Shown: one piece after another, positions 46,193-56,708 of the stretch
Numbering within the stretch: position 1 is the stretch's first letter
Layout of the letters: the number at the start of each line of letters is the position of its first letter
Assembly: GCF_000275845.1 (NCBI RefSeq)
Contig: NW_006766884.1
Location: 1,899,273 to 1,963,272 of the forward strand
Length of the DNA: 64,000 nucleotides
Direction of reading: 5' to 3'
DNA from: Dichomitus squalens LYAD-421 SS1
Taxonomy: Eukaryota > Basidiomycota > Agaricomycetes > Polyporales > Polyporaceae
The notes under the pieces: generated by a model
The model's input: only the letters and a program-made list of their open reading frames with translations
The model's database searches: none
Told to the model about the DNA's origin: nothing
Program-made: the position numbers and the translations under genes

Positions 46193-47456
46193 CTACTCCT
46201 TCGAGACGCGGGAACGCTTCCGCATTCCCTGCTGAGGCGTGCTAGACGCGCCGTCAGTCAACGTGCTATTCATTGACGACGGATTGCTTCCTGTGGCATT
46301 CTGGATGTTTGGCCGCTCAAGGATCGTGAAGGTCGAGCTTTCGAAGCACGTGACGGAATCGTCAGAGGACCTCGTTGAGTTGTCCGATGCACTGGGAGCA
46401 GCGCCAGTACTAGAGCTGGTCGCCGTGCCCGTCGTCGTCGTCGTGTCAGTCGTAGCGCTACTGGTTGTGTCGACAGTGGTCGTGCTGCTGGTAGGGCCGT
46501 CGGTTGACGTACTAGCCGTGGTGTCGACAACCCCCATGCTGGTCCCGTCGCAGTCAGTGTCCGTATCCGCTGCTGTGGCTGAGGCGGAAGAATCAGTGAC
46601 GGGAGTGGACGTGAGGGTGCTGGACGACGTCGATGTTGTGGCGGGGGCGGCTGCGGTGTCGGTGGTGGAGTCCGTGGAAGTGGATGTCATGGTTGAGTCA
46701 ACAGCGTCCGACTGCATCCTTCGTCGAACCTCTGGCATGGTAGAAGTCGAGGCGGACGAGGTGGCCAAAGACGTGCTCGAGACGCTGCTCGTGATGGATG
46801 AGACCGACGCGGCTGAACTCCCGGACGTCGCCGTTGACGCGGAGTTCTCAGGGGCCATGGACCCGGTAGCGGTAACGGAACTGCTGGGCATGCCACAGTC
46901 CATATCTCCAGAAGAGCTTGTGGTGACAGGGACGGTCGTGTCGTTGGCGGTCCCCTCGACCGGTGACGATCCGTTGAAAAACACTGGGGGAATGTGAGTG
47001 CTCACTCTTGCTCTAGGCAATATCTTTTCTCGCGCTCACTTCTGATCTGGTAGTCTGTCCCGTTCATGACCCACGGGACGGTGACCTCCACGCGACCAAC
47101 CGTGAGGTCGAAGTTGGTAGCAAGGATCTCTACATGCAGAATCGCTCTCGATGAGAGTGATGCCTGCAAGCGGCGACGCCGATACGTACCTGCAGTGTCT
47201 TGACCATTCTTGTACAGTCTGATGATTGGGATCCCGGTATCAGCAGGCAACTTTGTTATGTCCCTGTGGCATTCTTCAGTCCTCCAGTTAATCCTTCTGC
47301 AAGTAACACTCACCAAGTCACGTTGTGCAGATAGTCCTTGTACCAGATGGAGCTTGCATTGGGGTAGAGGATAGGAGGAGTACAGCTCGCCGCGGCGTGA
47401 TGGACGGCGACTACGAGTAGGGACAGTAGGCGAGCGAGGGTTTTTACGGTGCACAT
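46193..47456 (-). CDS. Secreted Ser/Thr-rich Kre9/Knh1-like protein
   Basis: Exons 47314-47456, 47190-47263, 47040-47129 and 46193-46983 give 365 residues. The N terminus is a signal peptide (TLARLLSLLVVAVHHAAA). One Kre9/KNH-type immunoglobulin-like domain, common in fungal wall proteins, follows: YPNASSIWYKDYLHNVTWDI, GIPIIRLYKN, then LATNFDLTVGRVEVTVPWV and NGTDYQIRMFFNGSSPVEG. The acceptor of exon 3 was set at 47129 because it restores the NFDL frame. Residues 130-330 are almost only Ser, Thr, Ala and Asp, a heavily O-glycosylated stalk. There is no hydrophobic GPI signal; the C terminus is basic (RKRSRVSKE), so it is probably secreted and wall-associated rather than lipid-anchored. Exact role unknown; family members affect beta-1,6-glucan assembly. 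Confidence 0.85.
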
Positions 47457-48163
47457 TGCGAACGCGGCTGAAGTATGCAGGGAAGATTCAAGGTATGTGG
47501 CGACACTTTCTCAATAGTGATTTGGGCTGTTCACGCTGAGCTCTCGTCTGTCTTTTGAAGTAATCGGGGGCGCCCTCAGTAATCGTGTTATTGTACGATG
47601 ATCCAGCAACGGAGCAGCTGCATGAACAGAGACGGTCTCCACACTCCATTCCTCTCGATTACCGCCCGGTTGCTTCAGTCCTTCAGCGGTGGCGCCGCGC
47701 ACCGTGCTACAATAACCAGTTGGTGTTCCTGTGCAACATCTCTCTGACGTCTTCCTAGGACATTGGCATGCTTGTGGGGCAGCCGTAGGAGGGGTAGTTA
47801 ACATATTGCACTGGTATCCGAGTCGCGGTTGCTTATCACCACCCATTCCAGTTCAACACCGTATTCGAGCAATATTGACCGGTGCGTGACGTCCTAGTGG
47901 ACTTTCTTGGCATTGTAAGGGAAATGTGAAAACGGATAATGCAACCGCTCGGTCGTAGTCTACCTACAAGTCTCTTTCATCTGTGAATCAAGGCGTTACG
48001 ATACTGGTAAGCGCTTGTATATATGGGTCAGATTGAACTCCGATCTTACTTACGTAGCGCAAGCCCGGCAGTGCAACCCACCCGTTCTCCCACCATCTTG
48101 ACTCGAATACAGTAGGACTTCTGCGGTTCACAACATTCCGCACTGCACGTCGTCTGCCGCTCC
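47457..48163. other. Intergenic region between two divergent genes
   Basis: About 700 bases holding the promoters of the Kre9-like gene (minus) and the F-box gene (plus). Open frames inside are short and unrecognised. Confidence 0.5.
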
Positions 48164-49771
48164 ATGACTCTCACAGTGAGTATATCGATTGTACTGATGG
48201 CGGAGTAAGCTGATCCATTGTTAGGATGGCGACCATCCACTTGGAGTTACGGGGCCATCTAGTCTTATCGACCTGCATTCCGATATTTGGATTCACGTCG
48301 CAACATTCCTTCCGACACCAGCTCTGGCAGCGCTCATGCAGACATCGAGCCATCTTGTAGAACTTGCGGCCTCTGCCCTTTGCACTCGCACAAAGGACAC
48401 TCCTCTCCGGCGGGCGCTCGATGTAGTCTCCTTCTACCACTTCCTCCGTATCGGGGACTCGATATCTCGCCGCGCTGCTCGAGTCAAGGTTTTGCGGTTT
48501 GAAATTGGAGACGCAGCCGATCTCTACCAGCTCCCCGATATCAGTCCAGGTGAGGTCATCAATGCTTTCACTGAGATCTTGCACCACTGTCGAGATCTAC
48601 GCCGCCTTCAGATGATCCAGTGGTATTACCAAGTGCCTCCATCCCACATCTATCGCTCTATCTCGCATTCTGGGCTCCTCGAAGAGCTAGAACTGAATGT
48701 CGTGGAGGAGGTGGAGGAGGAAGACGTCCTCCAACTCGCGAACCTCCCATTACGAACGCTGCTGTGTTCGTCGACCGCTCGAGTGTCGTCAAAGCCTCGA
48801 GACTATGCTGTGCTGGGAACGGGGCCATTGGCGAGAACGCTCGTGGAAGTCCAGCTCCCTTTGCCCGCGCATGCCTGCACGCTACTTGGGGCAACTTTCA
48901 ACTCCGTCCGCAAGCTCCGGATCTCGGTACCCAGGCACAGCACATTTGTGAACGATCTCCGAATCACCTTCCCCAATATCTCCCATCTCACTCTGCTTGG
49001 CCAGTGTCCGTGGCATGATCCTCGCCGTCCATGGGCTAGCCGACATGCGGAGGACGGCAATGACGTGATACGGCAGGCGCATCAACAACAATGGAAAGAC
49101 GATCCAAACATGTTGCCTGCTCTGAAGTACGTTCGCGTTGAGGACCCTCGCGCAGCCTATATTCTGGGCCTTAACAAGCCAATCTCGTGGATCTCAATCA
49201 AATGGTTGTCGTACACACCATCACATATCTTCCCCGATGTAATTGCGCATACCCACCCTACTTCATTGGAATTTGTGTTGGACAACCCTAACTATCGCGG
49301 GTCCTTGTTAATCGACAATGGGCCTTTTGGTGGATTGCAAGAGCTAGCTGACAGGCCAGGCGCAGTCTCGTCTTTGCGGTGTTTGACCATACATTTTCGA
49401 TGTTTCATGATACCCTCGGTCGAGCGCGATCTGGACGAGGCTCTCGTATGTTTGCAATCCGTATCTCGGCATGCAGAATCTGACTTGAACTTCCTGTTGT
49501 CTAGGACATGCTCGAATCCGTCTTGAGACACCTCCCTATTTCTCATCTGATGCTCAAGCTCGACACCGGGCCTGTGTATCCTGACTTCCTGGACTACATC
49601 AAGGAGACCTACGATCCGCAAGAAGGAGTTGAGATTCTAGATGCCGCGGAAGGATGGGCAGAGCTCATGGCCGAAGCGTCCAGTGGTTCGGAGTGTACGT
49701 TCCGAAGGACCGCGTTCGCTGTTGGGAGCTCTCTCGTCAGGTCTCTGGCGGAGAGGGAGTCGAGTCGATAG
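48164..49771 (+). CDS. F-box protein with leucine-rich region, frameshifted near the C terminus
   Basis: Probable substrate receptor of an SCF ubiquitin ligase. Exons 48164-48175, 48225-49445 and 49505-49771 give 499 residues in the sequence as it stands. The F-box lies at residues 17-50: LIDLHSDIWIHVATFLPTPA followed by LAALMQTSSHLVEL. The rest is built of irregular leucine-rich units such as LLEELELNV, TFPNISHLTLLGQ and GLQELADRPGAVSSLRCLTI, typical of the large agaricomycete F-box families. The first exon encodes only MTLT; it is needed because the F-box frame has a stop at 48222 and no ATG before 48336. After about 49650 the conserved-looking reading moves to another frame (WFGVYVPKDRVRCWELSR to a stop ending at 49845), so one base was probably lost here by mutation or assembly error. 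Confidence 0.75.
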
Positions 49772-49887
49772 TGATACTGCACGAGATGGAAGAAGATCAG
49801 GCTTGGGAACTGCTTTTGGGGGAGCAATTGCGAGAGTTTATCTGATCTTTCTGAGCATATATGTATATGTAGCCTCTTACGTACTCG

Positions 49888-50541
49888 TTATATGTCGATC
49901 CTTGACACGTCTAGTCGTATGAAGAAGTCTTGCTCGCATACAGAGCATTGCGTGCTCTTTTGTAGTTCCTTAATGATGCAGCTAGCCTGTGGTTGGACAC
50001 GTAGAAAGATACGAGATTCGGAGGCGGACTCTCACCTGTGGCAGAAAACATGTCCGCACAGTGTTGCAACGGGATCAACGCATGCCCCCCGCCCGCAAGA
50101 CCCACATTGCCAAGATGTAGCGAAGCTACTGGAACTATGAGTTTCCTGTGGGCCAAGGTGAGAGCAGCTCAGTGTAATCATTGTATCTACAGATGTACCT
50201 TTAGCTGAGTTGTTCCACCGGACCGATTATATAGCTGGTCGTCGGCTTCCTCGGCGATCTGGGGATATACAAGCTTTCGTACATTCACCTCCCTCTGGAT
50301 CAACGGGTCCTAAAAGCACATGAGCGCCTGGGGAATCTCGAAGGCGATCATCACCAGCCGCACACCGGAGATACGGTATTGCGATATGGTGGGTGTACTG
50401 AGCTGTCTCGTCGAATGTTCTGTCGCAAACAGGGCAGACGAAACCTATCCCCGCAGTATAACCAAGTTGACAGACATGCTGCCTAGCTCTATGCAAGCTA
50501 GTAAAATCCCTTCGGCACTGGTAACAGCGAGTCGGCGGCAT
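49888..50541 (-). CDS. Short C2H2-RING protein (paralogue 1 of three)
   Basis: Shortest member of the tandem C2H2-RING trio. Exon 1 starts at 50541 with two finger-like modules: CYQCRRDFTSLHRARQH and CPVCDRTFDETAQYTHH. The RING is split as in its paralogues: exon 50036-50145 encodes WQCGSCGRGACVDPVATLCG then HVFCH, and exon 49888-49981 encodes SCIIKELQKSTQCSVCEQDF and a stop. All eight C3HC4 ligands are present. The donor of exon 1 is uncertain (between about 50340 and 50385). The two middle exons of 162 and about 145 bases found in the paralogues are not recognisable. It is probably a truncated paralogue, still with an intact RING. Expected activity is ubiquitin ligase; target unknown. Confidence 0.6.
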
Positions 50542-50812
50542 GGAAAAGAAAAGTCGGCTAATGGGAACGTGAACGAAGATGCGCCTTACGATGTGGAGGT
50601 ATTATAGCCACAGCAGAACCTACCGCAGCACCAGCCATTCCGACTCCGATCTAGTTGACAAGTCTCACGCTGGAGGTCGCGAACAATGTACGACAAGGTC
50701 ACGAGATCTTTAGGCACCACGGAAGGAACCCAAGAGAGACCAGGTTGTCTGATGGACGACCGTTAGCTCCGACAACGGATATAACCCATCATGAACGCGC
50801 ATGAAATACATA

Positions 50813-51961
50813 TTATATGTTCAATCGTACAAAGAAGATATGATTGCAGACAGGACAGCGCATCTTGTCTCTGAGCTCTCGTATCAAGCACCTGCAAGCA
50901 TGAGATGAGATCGCATCTCCGTCAGCAAAGGTATCATCCTACTTACTCCTGACAAAACAAGTGTCCGCAAATGGTAGTGACAGGATCAATGCATGTCTCG
51001 CTGCGGCAAGATCTACAGTGCCATGACGGGGTGTTCGAATCCGATGAAGTGGAATCGTAGGGTGACTGAGGGAAACCCGTGTCATCAACGGTGATGACTG
51101 TAGTACCGTCAGGGGTATTTACTTCCGACTTCACCTCTGATTGCAAGGAGTTGCCCCCGGATTCAAGCGACTGCGCGGAGAGCATTGCAGGACAGGATGT
51201 TTCATGCTACTCAGCTCATCGGACAGCCCGTTGTTCGTATGAGTAACGTTCGAGGATTGAACCCTTGGATTACTGACCTGGGACAAGCCGGCGGCGTCCT
51301 CGAAACCAATCTTGCATTCTTTACATTTCGGATGCTTCTGGGAAGTCCACCAGTGGTCAGGCAATGTCTCCTTGGCGTCCAAGCAGATGCTGCATGAAGG
51401 GCAAGACAAAACGCTCATCACATGCTGCAATCAGGTTGTCAATTCCAACTCCTGACGTTGACCAAATTGAGGCTGACCTGAGCCAGCTCTCTCCGACTCG
51501 CAAACCGTAAGTTGCAGGTGGGACACGGGATAGAAGCATCAAGGCATTGAGTATGAGAGCCACCAATAGGGTATTCCTGACCACACTGAGCGCATTTATT
51601 GAGGAAGGGAGTAATGAGGGGGTGCAAGATTCGGTGATGCTGCGTAACTCGCGTATTAGAACCCAACAAGCGTGGCATCAGAATCAACGGTACGTACTCT
51701 CAACAGTTCGGAGGCCGAGGCAAAATAAGCTTGACACTGGGCACACGCCAACCTTTGCCGTGCATGGTTTGCGCCCCATACATGTTCGTTGTAGGACGCC
51801 AACATCTTCAAGATTTCGTCGCACTGGCCACACCAGAAGCCGACGCCGCCAGTGTGGCCGACCGAAGCAGCATGTCTTCGAGCTGCTTTCTTGGTAGGGA
51901 ATTTTTCATTGCAGTCCTTACATCGAGCTACAGGTGTCAGTGATTGTGGAGGGTTCATCAT
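50813..51961 (-). CDS. C2H2-RING protein (paralogue 2 of three)
   Basis: Exons 51698-51961, 51478-51639, 51278-51424, 50947-51206 and 50813-50891 give 303 residues. N-terminal finger 1: Cys14, Cys17, His30, His36 (CKDCNEKFPTKKAARRH). Finger 2: Cys44, Cys47, His60, His66. Further CxxC pairs: CAQC at 73-76, CAQCGQEYPIGGSHTQC in exon 2, SCPSCSIC and HPKCKECKIGFED in exon 3. After a disordered linker comes a C3HC4 RING, WHCRSCRSETCIDPVTTICG, HLFCQECLIRELRDKM and RCPVCNHIFF, ending near the C terminus. A phase-2 intron (50892-50946) splits the RING between its fifth and sixth zinc ligands. Exons 1-4 begin in phase 0, and every internal exon start is CAT/CAC. Probable E3 ubiquitin ligase with a zinc-rich recognition half. 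Start could also be the adjacent ATG at 51958. Confidence 0.85.
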
Positions 51962-52339
51962 GGAAGGAATTGGAGGCGCGTGCCGGCTACCGCAGCACGA
52001 GTTCCCTCCCGTGGGAAGCGGGCCGATGAAGGCACGGACCGATATGTTTGCCGCAACGGTGTCTCGAGTACGGCAGACCGATAAAACTGTCCGGTGCGGG
52101 TTTCACTGATCCATTCCACCTACAGTCTGCTTAGGTGAGAGCACCGCGTTGACGAGGGGCGCACGTTCCATCGTGATGGCTGTTCTTGTCAACATCACAT
52201 TCAGAGCGTCTGCAGATAGTTTTTTATCTACACTCATGACCAAGCTGAGCTGAGCATCCGTCTACGACGCAACACTGCCCCTAAGCCAGGCGGATACCTC
52301 TCGTGTTGTGTCGAGCTCGGCCGAAAATGTGCGAGACAC
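51962..52339. other. Intergenic spacer between C2H2-RING paralogues
   Basis: 378 bases between the start of paralogue 2 and the stop of paralogue 3; should hold the promoter of paralogue 2. No gene seen. Confidence 0.5.
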
Positions 52340-53460
52340 CTAGTTCCTAGTATGCAAGCGAATGAAGAAGGCTTTCTTGCAAACAGGGCAGCGCATGTTC
52401 TCGCCGAGCTCCTGTACTATGCATCTAGAAAGGCACTCGAAATTTATGATGTCGTGGGACTGTCGCGGAAGGATATTTGCTTACCTGTGACAAAAGATAT
52501 GCCCGCAGACTGTAACAACGGGTTCGATGCACACCTCCCCGGTGCATAGTCTACAATGCCAAGATAAAGCATCGGCTTCTGGCCCAGATGCAGTATCGTG
52601 AACTGTGGTTGACGGATCGTCTGCGCCAAAGCGAACAGATGGTGTATTGGCCTCCGCAGTTCCCGTGTCCGACTTCATCTCGCTTCGGCTGGCTTTTGAC
52701 GATCTCAGAGAGAGCGACGTCGGACAGATGGCCTTATGCTTGAGGATATCTTTCGTCATTTGCATCACGATGTATGTTGGTCGACACCCACCTGGGACCA
52801 TCTGCTCATATCCTCAAATCCGAGCTTGCAATCGTAACATTTCGGGTGGTTCATGGATATGAGCCAGTGCTTAGCCAACCGCCCTCTGAACGTGCAGATA
52901 TTGCATGTAGGACAAGGCGAGGACTCTTTGACGTGCTGAGAACTCTTAGAGAAGTACAAGAGGCGTAGGAAGGGACATGAACGCACCTCTGCAAGCGCCG
53001 CGCCGGTCGAGAATTGTCGCTGGCAGTTGGGGCAGCAGACCGGATTGTCCAGGCATTCCAGGTGCGCCTCGCCAGTGGTCGTTTCCTCTCCACACACAAG
53101 GCATTCATTCGCTCTAGGTGGTGATTGGAATTGCGTGGTATCACGGTGCTGGAAAGGAAGCTCGTCAACCTCCACGGTACCCGCAATTTATCTGCTGCAT
53201 ACACGACTTACTACTGCCAGTTCGTGCTGAGTGGTGAAGTGTTCCCCACGAGCAGAGCCCGGCACGTGCTCGACTCTCCGTGGATGTCCCGTCGACGGTA
53301 CATGATCTCGATATTTTTTCCACTTGCCAACAAAGCCGCACTCGTCGCAGTAGTAACCGGTACCCGCACTGTGGCCTGTGATACGACCGTGTTCTCTTGC
53401 CGATTTTCTGTCCGGGAATAACTCCTTACACTCTTTGCACTGAACAGGAGGTCGGGACAT
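52340..53460 (-). CDS. C2H2-RING protein (paralogue 3 of three)
   Basis: Exons 53212-53460, 52987-53148, 52792-52935, 52485-52738 and 52340-52424 give 297 residues. Domain order copies paralogue 2: fingers CKECKELFPDRKSAREH and CDECGFVGKWKKYRDH, zinc-rich exon 2 (CLVCGEETTTGEAHLECL, CCPNCQRQF), exon 3 (SPCPTCNICTFRGRL, HPKCYDCKLGFED), linker, then RING WHCRLCTGEVCIEPVVTVCG, HIFCHRCIVQELGENM, RCPVCKKAFF. Exon 2 is 162 bases in both genes, and intron phases are identical, so the pair arose by tandem duplication. The third CxxC present at the end of exon 1 in paralogue 2 is lost here. Exon 4 starts HKAICPTSLS against HETSCPAMLS. Intron donor GTGGGT at 52791 is unusual but leads to the conserved junction. 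Probable E3 ubiquitin ligase. Confidence 0.85.
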
Positions 53461-53805
53461 GGGGGCGAGCAGACGTGAAGAAAACCTATGGAATGGACAG
53501 ATCGCAGAAACTGGGATAGGAGCGCCGTGTTCTACCCCTTGGGACGTTACCGCAGCAAGGACGGCGGGGACCTTTCACGTGCATGAGAGCCAAGGGCTAG
53601 GCCCTAGGAGAAGCGGAACATGAGGTGACGAATGAACTCAGACACACATCTCATGATCCATTACATCGCGGATAGCGAGTGAAATAGTGCATGACATAAC
53701 ATGGCACGTAGGGTTGCGCTGCAAGTCTAGGAATAGACTGGCTAGGCCAAAGACACACCGAGGAAGGTCACCCCGATGGTGACAAGTGTTCGTACTGAAC
53801 AACAA
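53461..53805. other. Intergenic spacer
   Basis: 345 bases between the start of C2H2-RING paralogue 3 and the stop of BRX1; promoter of the former and 3' region of the latter. Nothing else seen. Confidence 0.5.
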
Positions 53806-54926
53806 TCATGTGAATACTTTCGACACAGCCAACTCGTCTTCCTCCAGCCTTCTGAGGTCCTTGCGCAACCCACGCTCTGCCTGCGCATGTTTCCGATTGC
53901 CGTACTTGTCGCCCTTCTCACGCTTCAATGCGGATCGGACTGCCGCAGGCGTAACGAATTCTACCGCGGTAGTCATGAGCATGGAGACGCAGTGCAGAGG
54001 GAAGGGAGAGGGGGCGCACCTGGGTTGGAGTATACTGTCGCGCCGCTGAATGCGCCCTCGAAGATACGAATAGGAGTCAGGACGAACCGGGGCCCTATCT
54101 CGGTGAGAGACATCTGGGGTGGCCCGTTGGGCTGTAACGGGTCCTTCTCGATAATCTACAGAAATGAAGGTGGGGCGAATCCGTTTGCATAACCTTGTCC
54201 CCGCACGTCACCGGTCGGCACTGACCTGAAAGTTACGGAACCAGATCTTGCTGTCGAGAATGGAGAAAGTGAGAACATGGTCGATGAAAGGTTTTGCTTT
54301 TCGCGCTTGTGGTGGTACGCCGAAAATCTGCAAATGCGCACGCTCGCAAGGATGCCCATGTGTGGAAAAACCGAACTTACGTGAGTAAACACCTCCTTCG
54401 TTAGCTTCCCCCACTCGCTCTCGTCGAATGCCTTGTCGAAGCTCAGAATTCCTCTGCTCCCCTTCAAACAGTTGCCCGTCATTTTGAGCTCGTCCATGGT
54501 GTGGATATTTTGTACGTGTAGCTTGATGCTCGGCCCGTTCGGCGTCTTCGCGGCCCACATGTATAGGTCTTCATGGCGCCGCGCCTCAAAATACAGAGTA
54601 TTGTTACAGTTGTTGAGGTCGGCTAGCTCGGGAAGAAGGTGCAAGTGATTTTTGGAGTCCAGCTTCGAGTCTGAAAGCGTCATGTCAGTACACTTACATG
54701 CCCGCAAACTTTTGCAGGACGGACCTTTCTTCACATGTGGCAACAAAGCCTCCAAATCATTCATGAGATGCCTCATGCGATGGTTGATCCCGCGCGAGGA
54801 GAGCATGAGCACTCTCTGTTTGTTCCTAGGCTTCTTCATGACGGGACCATGGTCTTGGTCAATCTCCATGTCATCTGCATTGCGCTTCCCCTTCGCCTTT
54901 CTCGACTCTTTCAACAGAGACGCCAT
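53806..54926 (-). CDS. BRX1: Ribosome biogenesis protein Brx1 (Brix domain)
   Basis: Nucleolar factor needed for early 60S ribosomal subunit assembly. Exons 54725-54926, 54381-54670, 54226-54327, 54020-54155 and 53806-53960 give 294 residues, normal for the family. The N terminus is basic and acidic by turns (KESRKAKGKRNADDMEID). The Brix domain runs from about 38: KQRVLMLSSRGINHRMRHLM, LYFEARRHEDLYMWAAKTPN, SIKLHVQNIHTMDELKMTGN, GSRGILSFDKAFDESEWGKL, then DHVLTFSILDSKIWFRNFQ and SLTEIGPRFVLTPIRIFEGA. The first intron uses a GTCCGT donor, accepted because it restores HVKKDSKLDSKNHLHLLPE. The ATG at 54926 is the first in frame. It is an ordinary housekeeping gene enclosed by RING genes on both sides and shares a 240-bp divergent region with the plus-strand RING genes. 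Confidence 0.95.
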
Positions 54927-55166
54927 TTCCACAGACGCAGAGAAGGTCGGACGAGACAGGTAAGATCGGAGGGAAGGATATTGTGTACGCGGAGGAGACG
55001 GTGCAACAGACGCTCATTCAACTTTTCGTTTTGTTACGTAAGCGACTCTTATGAGCGACCGGTTTAGCGGCGCGAGTGCACTCCGGAAACCACGGACTGC
55101 TCTTGCATATAACCACTGCCACACCTGCCGCTCTTCTTGCTCGTCTTCTAGCCAGTCACGACCGTA
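54927..55166. promoter_or_regulatory. Divergent promoter region between BRX1 and the first plus-strand RING gene
   Basis: 240 bases between the two ATG codons. A CATATAA at 55106-55112 lies about 55 bases before the RING gene ATG and could serve as its TATA element. Otherwise no clear motif. Confidence 0.4.
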
Positions 55167-56240
55167 ATGCCAACTTTCCGCTGTAGTATCTGTCTCGACT
55201 CTCTTGATGATGCTAAGAAGCCGATGACCACCTTATGCGGCCACATCTACTGTCTAGACTGCGCGACTTTCCACCTTGCGCGTATGGAGCAGCCTTCATG
55301 TGCGGTCTGCCGCAAAGCGCAACCTCTAGACCAGATGATTCGCTTGTATCCGGATTGGGAAGACAGCGAGCCGCGTGGTGACTCACGCACTGCAGAGGGA
55401 GGCGTCTCCGTCTCCTCCAGTCCAGTGTCCGTTCGGAGCATTGAGCGGGCAGGAGAAGACGCGGTCGATGCAATCAAGCAAGCCATCGCGGACCGCCAGG
55501 ACGCGCACGATGCACTGCTGACGTATGTAATTCCTGGGACGTTCATCGCTCGCCTGCTGATATTTTCGACAGATGCAACACTTTTGTGAACTCGGTGACT
55601 GACCGTGAACGACCACACATCAATACCGTATGCATTTCCACGCGTTTCTCACATGTCCATATCTGCTCACAATACTCCTAGCAACTCCTTCATGAAGTCT
55701 CCTTCCAATTGAGCTTGATGTCCACGGTCCGCTTTCAATACTTGGCGTCTCCGACATTCTCACCCTGATACGATTTCTAGAAAATGAAGGATGACAATGA
55801 TCGTCTCAGGCGGCTTAGAAGCAATGCGCAAAATGCTCGTGCAAACGAAGCGTATCTTCGTTCACAAATACAACAACACCAAGCCACCAATGAGAGGCTA
55901 GAGAAGGAGAAAAACTATCTCCAGTCGAAGATCATCCAGTTAGAGGATCGTATCGCCCTCCTCGAGCGCCAATGTGGCCTTTCAGCCGAGGATGCGGGCC
56001 GTCAGCGTGTCAAGGCTGGCAAGGCCCAGAACGAGCTTGAAGAAGTCAAGCAACAATGTGACGAGTGGAGGCAAGCCGCAGTCAGGGCGAAGAAAAAGGT
56101 GCGCTAAGTGTTCCCATGGTTTTCCTGGCTGACATTGTAGCTTGTAGTATCATGCTCTGAGGAACAAGATAGAAGAGACGAAACGGGCTGCCCGACGCGG
56201 TCCCTCGAACGATACCTCGGACGATTTGGTTGTCGCTTGA
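55167..56240 (+). CDS. RING finger protein with coiled-coil tail
   Basis: First of five plus-strand genes sharing the same RING. Exons 55167-55522, 55573-55627, 55682-55726, 55781-56098 and 56148-56240 give about 288 residues. The donor of exon 3 is uncertain (GTCCGC at 55727 keeps frame). C3HC4 ligands: Cys6, Cys9, Cys24, His26, Cys29, Cys32, Cys45, Cys48 (CSICLDSLDD, TTLCGHIYCLDC, CAVCRK). Directly after comes MIRLYPDWEDSE, the motif shared with the neighbouring genes. From about 165 to 265 the chain is a long charged coiled coil (ANEAYLRSQIQQHQATNERL, KEKNYLQSKIIQLEDRIALL), suggesting dimers. Likely E3 ubiquitin ligase; this RING plus coiled coil layout is common in fungi. No other domain seen. 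Confidence 0.8.
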
Positions 56241-56708
56241 GTGTGGACGTCTAACTGGAAAGTCATCAGACTTTGACTCGTATATTAATCATCACTGTAC
56301 CCTGACATCGGTACGCTCTACTGTCCCCATATACCCAATGTTGCACGGGGGTTCTACTGTATAATCTACGTCTATGCGCCTCCTCAAACTCCTATGTTCT
56401 CGCTATCATCCCATACTACTCGTTCTGCTGCCGTTGGCGCTGAACATGCGTGTTAATCCTTGGTTCGAAGTAATTGGCGGAGAAGTTGCGACTGATCACG
56501 TTGTCCACACTGTGAACTACAAGTACACAGAGTACTGATATGCATCACAGTCGTGGCCACGCCGCAAGCACGCTTGGCTGTCGGCAAATTCCGAGCCTCC
56601 GCCCATGCAAGCGCGAAGGCGGCGGAAGGGCAAGCACCCACAGAACCGAATACACGCTCTTGCCTCTCGCACCTCTCGCACACTCCCTTCAGCTGTCCGA
56701 GTTTCGTG
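56241..56708. other. Intergenic spacer and promoter of the first RING-DM9 gene
   Basis: 468 bases without a supported gene. The open frame of the next gene extends upstream to 56553 without an ATG, and that extension is not conserved in the paralogues. Confidence 0.5.

Noticed and set aside
46239..46997. 252-codon open frame on the plus strand
   Set aside because: Exact antisense of the Ser/Thr-rich stalk of the Kre9-like gene; repetitive Ser/Thr codons read backwards stay open by chance.
53776..54192. 138-codon plus-strand frame
   Set aside because: Antisense of BRX1 exons 4 and 5, whose Brix-domain reading is clear.
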